Counted from the stretch's first letter, positions 1 to 8,417 are shown. The stretch: 63,887 bases of DNA from an uncultured Gammaproteobacteria bacterium (GCA_937139475.1 CAKZQF010000159.1:1-63887); one strand, 5' to 3'. Notes: generated by a model not told the origin, from the sequence alone. Made by a program: numbers and translations.

Positions 1-1062
1 TAACTGCCTAAAGGCATGGGTTACTAACTCTATCTGCGCATTGGTTTTGCGGCGTTGCCAACCCAGTTGTTGGTATTTCTCGATATCCACATCACCTGGA
101 AACGGCAACGATTTTGCCTCACAGGCCCAGCGACAGAAATCGGAAAAATGACCGGTCAACATTGATTGCCTGATCGACGGTAATGGCAAGTAGGAATCAT
201 CATTTCTAATTTCACGTTGCAATAAATCAAACCCCAAGCGCCACGCAATCTCTGTCGCGCGATGTTTGCGTTCTCGTTGTGTGGCAACAACGGTTTGCGC
301 CATTGATAAAGCCAAATCTCGCTTATTCAGTTGTAATTCACTTCGTTGAGCCGCTAATGACAAAGGCTGATAAGTCTCATCATTTATCAAGTGGTAGCAG
401 CACGGTGCAACAGTGAGGGATTGACTACTGGCTAGACTTGCCTGTTTAAACAGCTCTACATGTAGGTCGCCACAGGCATGCAGCGCTATGACATGCTGTT
501 TAGGTTGCAGTAGCAACTTGGTGGAGGGTGCATAAACATCTCCCTGAACAAAACGCTGATCAACCTGATACTTGTCCGCTAACAACTTACCTTGCTCACA
601 TAAAGATTGCTGCCATTCTAAACTAGTGATGGAACGTTGTTGAGTAAGACCTAACGCGCGCCCAAGGTGCCCTTTGCCAGCACACCACTCTAAAACGGAT
701 GAGCCATTATTTGGAACTTGAGAGGAAAACTTTTCTATTTGTAGCCATTTTCGCCCTTTGATACCCGCCTTAAACCAGACAGGAACATCATCCAGACGGC
801 CATCAGTGCGATGCAATGGTGCGATAACATCCAGCGAAAATGGTAAGAATTCAGATATTTTCTCTCGCAATAACTCATCATGTTCATCGAGATACTCAAT
901 ATACTCTGTATCTAATGACGCTAAGAATTGACTTAAGGCGGGATCATTTTTCCAAGGGTGCTCCAGGTGCTGAAACGGCAATATCTGCCAATATTGCCGA
1001 GTCTTCTCTAATAGCTCATTTATCTCTTCAAACTGCTGACTTAATGAGGAACTATGCTTCAT
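1..1062 (-). CDS. SAM-dependent methyltransferase, Methyltransf_32-like (C-terminus cut by window edge)
   Basis: Open frame of 354 codons running off the left edge, so the C-terminus is missing. A glycine-rich SAM-binding motif [11 protein letters not shown] lies near residues 125-135, followed by HACGDLH near 196 and APCCYHL near 220. This arrangement is typical of the Methyltransf_32 (PF13679) class of Rossmann methyltransferases, often annotated only as methyltransferase; the substrate is not known to me. The ATG at 1062 overlaps the last 11 bases of engB, so the two genes are probably co-transcribed and translationally coupled. No signal peptide or membrane segment is visible, suggesting a cytoplasmic enzyme. 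Family assignment is from motif pattern and is fairly secure; function is open. Confidence 0.8.
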   Translation of the reverse strand, partial: MKHSSSLSQQFEEINELLEKTRQYWQILPFQHLEHPWKNDPALSQFLASLDTEYIEYLDEHDELLREKISEFLPFSLDVIAPLHRTDGRLDDVPVWFKAGIKGRKWLQIEKFSSQVPNNGSSVLEWCAGKGHLGRALGLTQQRSITSLEWQQSLCEQGKLLADKYQVDQRFVQGDVYAPSTKLLLQPKQHVIALHACGDLHVELFKQASLASSQSLTVAPCCYHLINDETYQPLSLAAQRSELQLNKRDLALSMAQTVVATQRERKHRATEIAWRLGFDLLQREIRNDDSYLPLPSIRQSMLTGHFSDFCRWACEAKSLPFPGDVDIEKYQQLGWQRRKTNAQIELVTHAFRQL

Positions 1063-1720
1063 CTTCCCCTAGCTCATCGGTGAGTTCACTATGATCAATT
1101 AGCTCTTCATCAGGCTGTAACCACTTGCTCATGGTAGCAATCGCTTCGCCCTTACCTATGATTTTTAGTGAAGAGAAAGCCTGGATAGTAATGTCACCAC
1201 CGAACGCTTCACAATCTCGACGGGCTTTTAATACCGCTGCTTTGCGTGCACCCGATTTTAACTTATCACATTTAGTTAGCAGCCCTAAAACTGGCAAGTC
1301 ACTTTCAACTGCCCAGCGAATCATATTAACGTCTAAGTCTTTTAAAGGATGGCGAATATCCATCATTATCACTAGACCACGCAAACACTGGCGACTTTGA
1401 AGGTATTCACCTAAAGATTTCTGCCATTTAAGTTTCATCTCTAGTGGGACTTTAGCAAAACCATAACCAGGCAAATCAATAAGGCGGCGCTGTGGATCTA
1501 ACTGAAAAATATTAATCAATTGAGTGCGACCAGGCGTTTTACTAGTACGTGCTAAGTTGTTTTGACGAACAATAGTGTTCAAAGCACTCGATTTTCCGGC
1601 GTTAGAACGACCTGCAAAAGCGATTTCATAGCCGACATCTGCCGGCATATGCATATGCGAAATATTCGGCGCACTGGTAAGAAAAGAGGCTGCTTCAAAG
1701 TTTATTTTTATATCTGGCAC
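1052..1720 (-). CDS. engB: Ribosome biogenesis GTPase EngB/YihA
   Basis: TRAFAC-class GTPase needed for assembly of the large ribosomal subunit. With the start used here the product is 222 residues, close to the 210 of E. coli YihA. G1 GRSNAGKSS is at about 37-45, the switch region SKTPGRTQL follows, G3 DLPGYG is at 83-88, and G4 TKCD is at about 150-153. A longer frame opens with TTG at 1750, but a GTG at 1720 has a GGAG six bases upstream and gives an N-terminus ([18 protein letters not shown]) that aligns with known YihA proteins, so it was preferred. The gene is divergent from cytochrome c4, a common gammaproteobacterial arrangement, and overlaps the downstream methyltransferase. Confidence 0.96.
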   Translation of the reverse strand: MPDIKINFEAASFLTSAPNISHMHMPADVGYEIAFAGRSNAGKSSALNTIVRQNNLARTSKTPGRTQLINIFQLDPQRRLIDLPGYGFAKVPLEMKLKWQKSLGEYLQSRQCLRGLVIMMDIRHPLKDLDVNMIRWAVESDLPVLGLLTKCDKLKSGARKAAVLKARRDCEAFGGDITIQAFSSLKIIGKGEAIATMSKWLQPDEELIDHSELTDELGEDEA

Positions 1721-1876
1721 ATTTTGCTCCAAAAAACTTAGCGCAATCAACGAACAGCTGATTACTTTTTAATTTTTTCATGTAGAATAAGTGGAAATTA
1801 TAAATACAAGTTTAACATGCCTACTTGGTATGTGAGTAATAGCAATTCAAATTAATCCGTAAAAAGTTGAGAAGCC

Positions 1877-2479
1877 ATGAAAAAAGTAGCTATCGCATTA
1901 ACACTTTTAGTCAGTTTAGTTGGCGCAGCCAACGCAACAGGTAACGCAGAAGCAGGAAAAGCCAAAGCAGCAACGTGTGCAGCATGTCATGGTGCCGATG
2001 GTAACGCTCCTGTAGCGATGTACCCAAAGCTTGCTGGTCAGCATGCAGACTACCTCGTCAAGCAATTAAAAGATTTTAAATCTGGTGCCCGTAAAGATCC
2101 TATTATGATGGGAATGGTGATGGGTCTATCAGATGAAGACATGGCTGACATCGCTGCACATTACCAATCATTGCCTGTAACTGAAGGTTCAACACCTGAA
2201 GATGCAGTTGCTATTGCAAAGCCACTTTACCAAGGTGGTGATAGCAAGCGAAATATGGCTTCATGTATGTCGTGTCACGGTCCTCGTGGTAATGGTGCAG
2301 GACTTGCAAAATTCCCTAAGATATCAAGTCAAAACGAAGCATACGTTGTAGCACAACTTAAGAAGTTCCGCAGTGGTGAACGTGCTAATGACCCACAAAA
2401 AATGATGGTTGATACGGCTAAATCACTAACTGATGCTGAAATTGATGCGTTAGCAAAATATCTAGTTGGCCTACACTAA
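1877..2479 (+). CDS. Cytochrome c4 (di-heme c-type cytochrome)
   Basis: Periplasmic di-heme electron carrier of 200 residues, the usual length for cytochrome c4. A Sec signal peptide MKKVAIALTLLVSLVGAANA is followed by two homologous cytochrome c domains. Heme motif CAACH is at 34-38 and CMSCH at 130-134; candidate axial methionines lie in the MMGMVMG segment near 77-83 and in MMVD in the second half. Cytochrome c4 passes electrons from the bc1 complex toward terminal oxidases. The gene stands alone, is divergent from engB, and is followed by its own intrinsic terminator at 2506-2533. Confidence 0.95.
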   Translation: MKKVAIALTLLVSLVGAANATGNAEAGKAKAATCAACHGADGNAPVAMYPKLAGQHADYLVKQLKDFKSGARKDPIMMGMVMGLSDEDMADIAAHYQSLPVTEGSTPEDAVAIAKPLYQGGDSKRNMASCMSCHGPRGNGAGLAKFPKISSQNEAYVVAQLKKFRSGERANDPQKMMVDTAKSLTDAEIDALAKYLVGLH

Positions 2480-2505
2480 GCCAAGAGCCCAACCAATTTC
2501 TACTT

Positions 2506-2533
2506 AAAGCCGCTTAATCAAGCGGCTTTTTTA
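2506..2533 (+). terminator. Intrinsic terminator of cytochrome c4
   Basis: Stem AAAGCCGCTT/AAGCGGCTTT with loop AATC, followed by a T-tract, begins about 26 bases after the cytochrome c4 stop. This closes the cytochrome transcript, so the two later terminators in the gene-free stretch need another source of transcription. Confidence 0.85.
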
Positions 2534-3032
2534 TGCCTAATCCCTGCCGTTAAGATCAGATACATAAAGAGTATGGTCAAATCGAAATAGTGTAGGATTT
2601 GGTTATTGCAGCCAATTTAAGCGAAGAATAATTGGCATGCGAATATCACTTTTTGCAGGGTTAGCGTTGATAGGCAGAAAATTAACTTAACCATTAGTCG
2701 TAGTCCAAACGTGACAAAAACGCTCACAAAACAAACAAAAAATCACAAGAATTTTAACAAACTCCGATAACGCCCAACAAAAAGAATGAGATATAAACCC
2801 AAAAGAAGTAGAGACAAAAACCAACAAGCGCGTGAGACATTCGCCATTACGCAAACTTCAGTAAATAACTATCCAGCGTAAAACCAATAACTTAAACTAA
2901 AATCGATATTACTAAGTTAAAATATATCTCAATGTTCTCTTGTTAAGAATCGAGACACCAGTAAAGTGTTGTTCCAGTTGAGCACAACAACAAACAACAA
3001 TAAAAATTACATAATAATAAGTGTTCGATTAC

Positions 3033-3056
3033 AGCTGAAGTAAATCAGCTTTTTAG
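3033..3056 (+). terminator. Orphan terminator-like hairpin
   Basis: Stem AGCTGA/TCAGCT (3033-3038 and 3045-3050), loop AGTAAA, directly followed by a short T-run on the + strand. No + strand gene precedes it apart from cytochrome c4, which already has a terminator 500 bases upstream. It may end a short non-coding transcript from the A-rich left part of the stretch. Confidence 0.45.
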
Positions 3057-3079
3057 AATAAAAATAATCGCTACCATTA

Positions 3080-3468
3080 TTGGTCGCAATGTACATGTAG
3101 TATTAGATTGTACATATTAATTGCTTGATTAAAGCAACCCTAGTTTTCTAGGAAAATAATAAAAAGCCATATTGGCTAGAGAAAGTTTGTTTCTCATTTC
3201 GTTTTCTTAATTTAAGAAACGCGCTTACATTGTAAGCTTGCTCATTATTGATATAGCTAGTTAACTTTATGTTTTAAGTTGGTAGTGTTCATCAGAGCAA
3301 TAATAATAAGAATATACTTAATTTCACCATTACTAGCATGGAAGTTGCGATAAAAATAGGAATGTGAACATTAAAGCAAAACCTTTCTTTTATCTTTGAA
3401 GGAGAGCTCAAATATAAAAGTAGTGTATATTCACTTAGGCGACAGATTTATCTGTCGCCTTTTTTATT
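3080..3468 (+). ncRNA. Candidate structured non-coding RNA
   Basis: Inferred from structure only. Six inverted repeats follow one another: ATGTACA/TGTACAT (3089-3115), TTGCTT/AAGCAA (3121-3137), CCTAG/CTAGG (3139-3152), AGCCA/TGGCT (3165-3177), TTTCTTA/TAAGAAA (3203-3219) and GCTTAC/GTAAGC (3223-3237). A TTTGA/TCAAA hairpin carrying AGGAGAGC in its loop is at 3395-3412 and could bind CsrA/RsmA. A perfect 10-bp terminator stem closes the region. No known family (CsrB/C, Spot 42, 6S, tmRNA) was recognised. No promoter could be placed with confidence, so the 5' end is a guess and two separate RNAs are possible. Confidence 0.4.
3437..3468 (+). terminator. Strong orphan intrinsic terminator upstream of yihI
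   Basis: Perfect 10-bp stem AGGCGACAGA/TCTGTCGCCT (3437-3446 and 3451-3460) with loop TTTA, then TTTTTATTT. This is one of the best terminators in the window yet no protein gene lies upstream of it on the + strand, the main argument for a non-coding transcript here. Confidence 0.85.
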
Positions 3469-3560
3469 TGTCCCTCGCGCACATTTTTTGTGCTCTACTG
3501 CTGATCTTCCCACTCAAATCTGGTATAAAACGCCTTAATTAATCTAGGTACCAAATTGCT

Positions 3561-4112
3561 ATGACTCGTAAAAAGAAAACCCGCACAGAAAAATCGATAG
3601 GCGCAGCCAAAAAACCGCTACTCAAACAGTCTGAGCGCATCAAACCAAATACCAAAAAGAAAGGAAAGGGTCGTCCTTCTGGCGCTAAGGCGAATATTGA
3701 CGGAGCAAAAAACAAAAGGCCAAAAAGTGGCGGTGCAAGCAACAAAAATGCTGTTGATACAAAGATAGGTAGCAAGAAAGCAGTTGAGCTTGTACCTCAA
3801 GATACACCAAAGAACTTAGAGCCTAGAGTTTCAGTTAAAAAGAAAAAGCCACAACCACAATTATCGCTGGAGCAACAATTAGCTCAGGTAGAGAATGACG
3901 AACGCCTAAACGCTCTTCTCGACCAGTTAGATGCTGGTGAAGAGCTAATCGCTAAAGATTTAGCTTACATCGATCACCAAACAGCTCTCCATCGTAAGCT
4001 GCTTATCGAGCTAGGTATCGATTATGATGACGTAGGTGAAGAGGAAGAAGATAGCAAAGAAGCTTGGCAGCAAATTGATAGCTCAGAATTCGATGAGTTT
4101 AAACGAAAATGA
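3561..4112 (+). CDS. yihI: Der GTPase-activating protein YihI
   Basis: Product of 183 residues that matches YihI, which stimulates the GTPase Der (EngA) and so affects 50S assembly. The N-terminal 65 residues are extremely rich in Lys, Arg and Gly (MTRKKKTRTEKSIGAAKK and onward), as in the family. The C-terminal half is acidic and helical, with the segment LSLEQQLAQVENDERLNALLDQ followed by LDAGEELIAKDLAYID, the conserved YihI core. It overlaps the next gene by four bases (ATGA). Both this gene and engB serve ribosome assembly. Slightly longer than E. coli YihI because of its basic linker. Confidence 0.92.
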   Translation: MTRKKKTRTEKSIGAAKKPLLKQSERIKPNTKKKGKGRPSGAKANIDGAKNKRPKSGGASNKNAVDTKIGSKKAVELVPQDTPKNLEPRVSVKKKKPQPQLSLEQQLAQVENDERLNALLDQLDAGEELIAKDLAYIDHQTALHRKLLIELGIDYDDVGEEEEDSKEAWQQIDSSEFDEFKRK

Positions 4113-4594
4113 GTCCTGTTGTTATAACTTTGGTTGCTGTTGGTTCGCTGATTGTATTGGCTTTAGCGCTGTATGCAGGTAAGTTAATTGCTCAGGTGAA
4201 AGAACAGCAGAACCAAGCAAAATTAATTGCAGCTCAGCGACAAGCAGATCTTGCTAAACAGAATAATTACTTAATCGATAGCATACAGCTAATTGCCAAA
4301 GCGGTACTCGAGCAGCAATGTGAGCTCTCAGAGGCTGCCATACGCATCTGTCGCTTGCTTGAAAAGGTGTACACCGTCAAAGACGAGCATTACCCTGGCA
4401 CTTATCCGGCGCTGCACGAGCTGGATAGCTTTCTAGCCGATTATCCGACACATGAAGGGTATAAGTCGTTAAAGAAGCAAGAACGTATGCGTTTTGACGT
4501 AGAGCGCGCTAAGCAGGAACTGAAGTTAAAGGAGGCCATTGAGCAGGAATGCCAAAGCCTTATATCTTTTAGTATTGAGAATGGTGCGAGTTAG
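4109..4594 (+). CDS. DUF2489 family membrane-anchored protein
   Basis: Protein of 161 residues with one N-terminal transmembrane helix (about residues 4-24, VVITLVAVGSLIVLALALYA). A mostly helical, charged cytoplasmic part follows, containing the segments QCELSEAAIRICRLLE and HYPGTYPALHELDSF that I associate with DUF2489. Function is unknown. It follows yihI with an ATGA overlap, indicating translational coupling; the yihI-DUF2489 pair is common in related bacteria. A long hairpin at 4662-4694 separates it from convergent gcvT. Confidence 0.85.
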   Translation: MSPVVITLVAVGSLIVLALALYAGKLIAQVKEQQNQAKLIAAQRQADLAKQNNYLIDSIQLIAKAVLEQQCELSEAAIRICRLLEKVYTVKDEHYPGTYPALHELDSFLADYPTHEGYKSLKKQERMRFDVERAKQELKLKEAIEQECQSLISFSIENGAS

Positions 4595-4661
4595 TTGCAT
4601 TTATCCTTTAGTGCGTAACAAGCAGCCTATTGAGTTAACACATTACAACTATCAGTTTTAA

Positions 4662-4694
4662 CAGGCAGCAGCTATGGTAATGAGCTGCTGCCTG
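4662..4694. terminator. Long hairpin between convergent DUF2489 gene and gcvT
   Basis: Perfect 12-bp inverted repeat CAGGCAGCAGCT/AGCTGCTGCCTG with a 9-base loop, between two convergent genes. No long T-run follows on either strand, so it may act as a weak bidirectional terminator or a transcript-end stabiliser. Confidence 0.6.
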
Positions 4695-4709
4695 CCTAGT
4701 AAGGAGGGG

Positions 4710-5837
4710 TTAGCCGCGATAATATCGTTGCTCAACAAAAGGCATTTTCTCTATTCGCATCGGAAGTTTTTTACCACGAACCTCTGCATATACCTCGGTC
4801 TCTAATACTGCGTAAGCCGTTTCCACATAGCCCATCGCAATAGGTGAACCTTTTGTTGGGCCTGCAGTGCCGCTCGTAACGACCCCAATTTTGATGCCAT
4901 CGCTATTAAACAGTTCTGCACCTTCACGAACAGGCGCTTTGCCCAGACCAAGCATGCCGATACGTTTACGACTAACATCTTTGGTTGCGATCTGATCTAA
5001 AATAATATCAGCGCCTGGGAAGCCACCGGCTCGCTCACCTCCGGTACGACGCACTTTACTTATCGCCCACAGTAAGCTTGCTTCAACTGGCGTAGTTGTT
5101 TGATCAATGTCGTGTCCATATAAACATAACCCAGACTCTAAGCGTAGAGAGTCACGCGCGCCAAGTCCTATCCACTCCACCTCAGTTTCTGCTAAAAGTA
5201 GTCGAGTTAAACGCTCTGCGTGTTCAGCAGGAATCGATATTTCAAAACCATCTTCGCCAGTATAGCCCGCACGTCCAACGATACAATCAACGCCTGCAAA
5301 CTCAAGCACTCGAGAATCCATAAAGACCATATCTGCTGATTCTGGGATTAGACGGGCCAAAACCTCAGCAGCCTTAGGTCCTTGCAGCGCAAGCAGTGCT
5401 CTATTCTCTAATACCTCGATGACAACATCATTGGGCAAGTTTGCTTGCAAATGCGCAATATCTTGAGCTTTACAGGCCGCATTGACCACGACAAATAGGT
5501 GGTCGCCAAAGTTGCTGACCATTAAATCATCGAGCAGTCCACCCTGTTCATTGGTAAATAACGCATAACGCTGTTTTCCTTTAGGCAAGTCAATAATATC
5601 AACGGGTACTAACGTTTCTAATCCAGCCGCTGCATTTTTGCCAGTTAAAGTTAACTGCCCCATGTGGGAGACATCAAACAAACCAGCTTGCGCACGCGTA
5701 TGTAAATGCTCTTTTTTGACTCCCATCGTGTATTGGACTGGCATATCATATCCAGCAAAGGGAACCATTTTACCGCCGGCTTCAATATGAAGGTCATAAC
5801 AGGGGGTTTTTAGTAGATTTTGTTCAGATTGAGACAT
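4710..5837 (-). CDS. gcvT: Glycine cleavage system aminomethyltransferase (T protein)
   Basis: T protein of the glycine cleavage system, 375 residues. It transfers the methylene group from aminomethyl-lipoyl H protein to tetrahydrofolate, releasing ammonia. Visible signatures are LFDVSHMGQL near residue 52, an NAACK segment near 119, GRAGYTGEDGFEI near 190, and the C-terminal barrel domain ending QRYYRG. Start ATG has GAGGA eight bases upstream. It is the last gene of a leftward group behind the AGCS symporter, separated from gcvH and gcvP, which lie on the rightward arm; in E. coli gcvT, gcvH and gcvP form a single operon. A hairpin at 5849-5870 lies just upstream of its ribosome-binding site. 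Confidence 0.96.
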   Translation of the reverse strand: MSQSEQNLLKTPCYDLHIEAGGKMVPFAGYDMPVQYTMGVKKEHLHTRAQAGLFDVSHMGQLTLTGKNAAAGLETLVPVDIIDLPKGKQRYALFTNEQGGLLDDLMVSNFGDHLFVVVNAACKAQDIAHLQANLPNDVVIEVLENRALLALQGPKAAEVLARLIPESADMVFMDSRVLEFAGVDCIVGRAGYTGEDGFEISIPAEHAERLTRLLLAETEVEWIGLGARDSLRLESGLCLYGHDIDQTTTPVEASLLWAISKVRRTGGERAGGFPGADIILDQIATKDVSRKRIGMLGLGKAPVREGAELFNSDGIKIGVVTSGTAGPTKGSPIAMGYVETAYAVLETEVYAEVRGKKLPMRIEKMPFVEQRYYRG

Positions 5838-5848
5838 CAGGATTCCTC

Positions 5849-5870
5849 AAGCCATCTAGAAAGATGGCTT
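5849..5870 (-). promoter_or_regulatory. Hairpin immediately upstream of the gcvT ribosome-binding site
   Basis: Inverted repeat AAGCCATCT/AGATGGCTT with a 4-base loop lies in the 60-base gap between the symporter gene and gcvT. On the transcribed strand it is followed directly by GAGGAATCCTG and the gcvT ATG. No T-run follows, so it may adjust mRNA stability or relative expression rather than stop transcription. Confidence 0.5.
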
Positions 5871-5897
5871 TATATAGTAAGATAAAAAAGGGAAGAA

Positions 5898-7280
5898 CTA
5901 ATTAGTTTGTTTTGACATTACTTTTGGCGCGGCGCCATTTTCTTTAAAGTATTCACGAGTTAACTTGAATACTACTGGGCTAAGCAATGCGATTGCGATT
6001 AAATTAGGGATAGCCATCAATGCATTCATCGTATCGGCCAACAACCAGATAAACTCCAGAGATCCAATTGCACCAACAGGTACAACTAAAATCCAGAAGA
6101 TACGAAACGGCATAATCGCCTTAACACCAAAGAAATATTGCACACATTTTTCACCGTATACACTCCAACCTAAAATCGTTGTGAAAGCGAATATGGTTAA
6201 TGAAATTGCGACAATGTAATTACCAAAAGGGATTGCGCTAGCAAATGCTTTCGAGGTTAGTTCAGCACCAGTTGCGCCGGAAGTCCACTCACCCGATACG
6301 ACAATCGCCAAGCCGGTGATAGAACAAACGATCAATGTGTCAATAAATGTACCTAGCATTGCTACAAGACCCTGTGCAACCGGGTTATTCGTTTGTGCAG
6401 CGGCATGTGCAATAGGCGCACTACCTAAACCCGCTTCATTAGAAAATACACCACGAGCCACACCAAAACGAATAGCAGCCCATACTGCGGCACCAGCAAA
6501 ACCACCTTCTGCTGCAGTAGTGGTAAAGGCACTTTTAAATATGAGTGCGAATGCAGCAGGCAGTTCAGCGGCGTTCATGATCAGCACGATAGCACCACAA
6601 CCGATATAGAAGGCAGCCATTAACGGAACGAGTTTACCTGCAACATCGCCGATGCGCTGAATGCCTCCCATTAATACTAAACCAACTAGCACCATCAACA
6701 CGATGCCAGTAATAACCGGGTCAATGCCAAAGTTGGAAGACAGCGCATTTGCTACTGAGTTTGTTTGTACGGTGTTACCAATACCAAAAGCGGCAATTGA
6801 TCCGAATAAGGCAAATGCACCACCTAACCAGCCCCATTTACTCGACAGACCGTTTTTGATGTAATACATCGGTCCACCACTATGATTACCGTTTTCATCA
6901 ACTTCTCTATAGCGTACGGCTAATACAGCTTCAGCAAACTTAGTCGCCATACCAACCAATGCAGTACACCACATCCAGAAGAGTGCACCCGGGCCACCCA
7001 AGAAGATTGCAGTCGCAACACCAGCAATATTACCTGTTCCGATAGTTGCTGACAGGGAAGTCATTAATGCATTGAATGGACTAATCTCTCCCTCTACATC
7101 TTTGTCTTTATCCGGGATGCGCCCACCCCATAGCAGCTTGAAACCGGCGCCGAGCTTTAACACTGGCATTAATCGCAAACCAAATGTTAGAAAAAGACCC
7201 ACACCCAATATCATCACAAGCATGGGAACACCCCATACAATGCTGTTAAGACTGGAAATTATACTTGTTATGAATTCCAT
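5898..7280 (-). CDS. Alanine/glycine:cation symporter (AGCS family)
   Basis: Sodium-coupled alanine or glycine symporter of 460 residues with roughly ten hydrophobic segments. Family motifs visible include NALMTSLSATIGTGNIAG near residue 71 and GVFSNEAGLGSAPIAHAAA near 278. A frame extends to a TTG at 7313, but the ATG at 7280 has GAGGT six bases upstream and begins with the usual MEFITS-type helix, so it was chosen. The location between a regulator and gcvT suggests glycine (and perhaps alanine) uptake for the catabolic genes here. A 16-bp palindrome shared with sdaA lies about 100 bases upstream, directly after a possible promoter. Confidence 0.95.
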   Translation of the reverse strand: MEFITSIISSLNSIVWGVPMLVMILGVGLFLTFGLRLMPVLKLGAGFKLLWGGRIPDKDKDVEGEISPFNALMTSLSATIGTGNIAGVATAIFLGGPGALFWMWCTALVGMATKFAEAVLAVRYREVDENGNHSGGPMYYIKNGLSSKWGWLGGAFALFGSIAAFGIGNTVQTNSVANALSSNFGIDPVITGIVLMVLVGLVLMGGIQRIGDVAGKLVPLMAAFYIGCGAIVLIMNAAELPAAFALIFKSAFTTTAAEGGFAGAAVWAAIRFGVARGVFSNEAGLGSAPIAHAAAQTNNPVAQGLVAMLGTFIDTLIVCSITGLAIVVSGEWTSGATGAELTSKAFASAIPFGNYIVAISLTIFAFTTILGWSVYGEKCVQYFFGVKAIMPFRIFWILVVPVGAIGSLEFIWLLADTMNALMAIPNLIAIALLSPVVFKLTREYFKENGAAPKVMSKQTN

Positions 7281-7375
7281 ACTGACCTCGTTATTGTTAT
7301 TGTTAGCTACCAACGTTCATTGATATAGCTTGGTTATTCTTACGAATCGAAAACGCTAAATTTTGTTGATTTTAT

Positions 7376-7391
7376 GTTTCCAATAGGAAAC
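7376..7391. promoter_or_regulatory. Candidate operator upstream of the AGCS symporter gene (copy 1 of shared palindrome)
   Basis: GTTTCCAATAGGAAAC on the + strand, which is exactly the reverse complement of the 16-mer at 8395-8410. Read toward the symporter gene, both sites have the same orientation. It lies right after a possible leftward promoter, TTGATA (7420-7415), 17-base spacer, TATTTT (7397-7392), so a bound protein would cover the transcription start. The neighbouring XRE-cupin regulator is the obvious candidate ligand. Confidence 0.65.
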
Positions 7392-7420
7392 AAAATAGTT
7401 AATTAGAAAAATTATATCAA
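7392..7420 (-). promoter_or_regulatory. Possible sigma-70 promoter of the AGCS symporter gene
   Basis: On the minus strand: -35 TTGATA (7420-7415), 17-base spacer, -10 TATTTT (7397-7392). The -10 abuts the palindrome at 7376-7391. Assigned by pattern and position only. Confidence 0.4.
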
Positions 7421-7599
7421 GTGTTAATTTTAACCAATTTAGAAAACAGCAAAGACAACAAGGAGACAAAAACAAGAAAAACAAAGGCTTATGCACATCG
7501 TTAGATGATAATAAAAAATAAAAGATTGTTTGCCTTAAATAACAAACACAATAATCTCTAAAGGCTAAATATAACGGGCGACTAAATACGAGGAATAAC

Positions 7600-7627
7600 A
7601 AGCGCGAACTTAGGCCAGTACGCGCTT
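7600..7627 (-). terminator. Weak terminator-like hairpin after the XRE-cupin regulator
   Basis: Stem AAGCGCG/CGCGCTT with a 14-base loop lies ten bases beyond the regulator stop, followed on the minus strand by GTTATTCC. It could partly separate the regulator transcript from the symporter gene. The rest of the 357-base gap holds the palindrome and possible promoter described separately. Confidence 0.4.
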
Positions 7628-7637
7628 TGATGGAAAA

Positions 7638-8267
7638 TTATTTAGCTGTAACCCACAATATTAGCGCGTCTTCTTCACTTACTGATACAACCAAGTGTCC
7701 CATCGTTGCATCATAATAAACACTATCACCTGCCGCCAAATTCACTGGTTCGTAGAACTCAGTTAATAACTGCACCTCTCCATCTAGCACTAAAAGATAC
7801 TCTTCACCCTGATGACGAACCCACTCGCCAAAGTCGTCGAAGCTACGCGCATGAACGCGGCTTTTATATGGCATCATTTTCTTATTGCTAATTTGTGTCG
7901 CGAGAAGCTCATGCTCATAAGTAGACGTTAGATGCGATCTGCCTTGCCCCGCAAGTGTAACATCTCTGCGTCCTGTAGCTTGAATCGCTTGAGGCTTGGT
8001 AAAGAGTTGAGGAAGTTCGATATCTAACCCTGTCGCCAACTTCTGCATAACCGTAAAGGTAGGTGAGATTTGTTCGTTTTCTATTTTCGACAAGGTGGAA
8101 CGTGCAAGTCCAGTACGCTTACTCGCCTCTTCCAGCGTTAATTTATTCTTGGTGCGAATCGCTTTAAGCTGCGCACCAATGGCAACAGTATTAACTGCTC
8201 GCACTTCATTTTGGCTGTCAGCCACCGTCATCGATGGGTAAACATCCTCTTTCACTTTGTCGTTCAT
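7638..8267 (-). CDS. XRE-family transcriptional regulator with C-terminal cupin domain
   Basis: Protein of 209 residues with an Xre/Cro-type helix-turn-helix at about residues 30-85 (LKAIRTKNKLTLEEASKRTG then LARSTLSKIENEQISPT) and a C-terminal cupin fold at about 135-207 (GEEYLLVLDGEVQLL, AAGDSVYYDATMGHLV). HTH-cupin regulators usually sense a small molecule in the cupin barrel; the effector here is unknown, but glycine, serine or alanine would fit the neighbours. It sits between the leftward symporter-gcvT arm and the rightward sdaA-glyA-gcvH-gcvP arm. The two copies of a 16-bp palindrome flanking the gene are the best candidates for its binding sites. Confidence 0.9.
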   Translation of the reverse strand: MNDKVKEDVYPSMTVADSQNEVRAVNTVAIGAQLKAIRTKNKLTLEEASKRTGLARSTLSKIENEQISPTFTVMQKLATGLDIELPQLFTKPQAIQATGRRDVTLAGQGRSHLTSTYEHELLATQISNKKMMPYKSRVHARSFDDFGEWVRHQGEEYLLVLDGEVQLLTEFYEPVNLAAGDSVYYDATMGHLVVSVSEEDALILWVTAK

Positions 8268-8394
8268 TGTACAAATTCACCTTTAAATTTCTCTACAACT
8301 GATTGTTACACATCCGACGTCACCAAAAAACCTAAATAATCAAAAAATAAACAACGAGCAAAATCAAGAGCTAACACCACCTTGAATGAACAAA

Positions 8395-8410
8395 GTTTCC
8401 TATTGGAAAC
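8395..8410. promoter_or_regulatory. Candidate operator upstream of sdaA (copy 2 of shared palindrome)
   Basis: GTTTCCTATTGGAAAC, identical as double-stranded DNA to the site at 7376-7391. It ends seven bases before a possible -35 element of sdaA. A further half-site AGGAAAC (8424-8430) lies in the promoter spacer, so cooperative binding is conceivable. Confidence 0.65.
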
Positions 8411-8417
8411 TTTTATG

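Larger units (their letters stand above)
2534..3560. other. Gene-free stretch of about 1 kb with unexplained structure
   Basis: No convincing protein gene on either strand. The left part (about 2690-3010) is low in G and T and rich in A and CAA-type words on the + strand. An intrinsic-terminator-like hairpin lies at 3033-3054, a run of six short hairpins at 3089-3237, a hairpin with AGGAG in its loop at 3395-3412, and a strong terminator at 3437-3468, immediately before yihI. In E. coli the same interval (yihA to yihI) holds the small RNA gene csrC, but the repeated GGA loops expected of CsrB/CsrC are not present. Confidence 0.6.

Noticed and set aside
2786..2881. 31-codon frame with a basic product in the A-rich part of the gene-free stretch
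   Set aside because: No clear ribosome-binding site, short, and composition explained by the A-rich sequence.
2534..3470. CsrB/CsrC-type RNA by synteny with E. coli yihA-csrC-yihI
   Set aside because: Only a handful of GGA triplets occur on either strand and just one sits clearly in a hairpin loop; the family normally shows many. The region is kept as an RNA candidate without that name.
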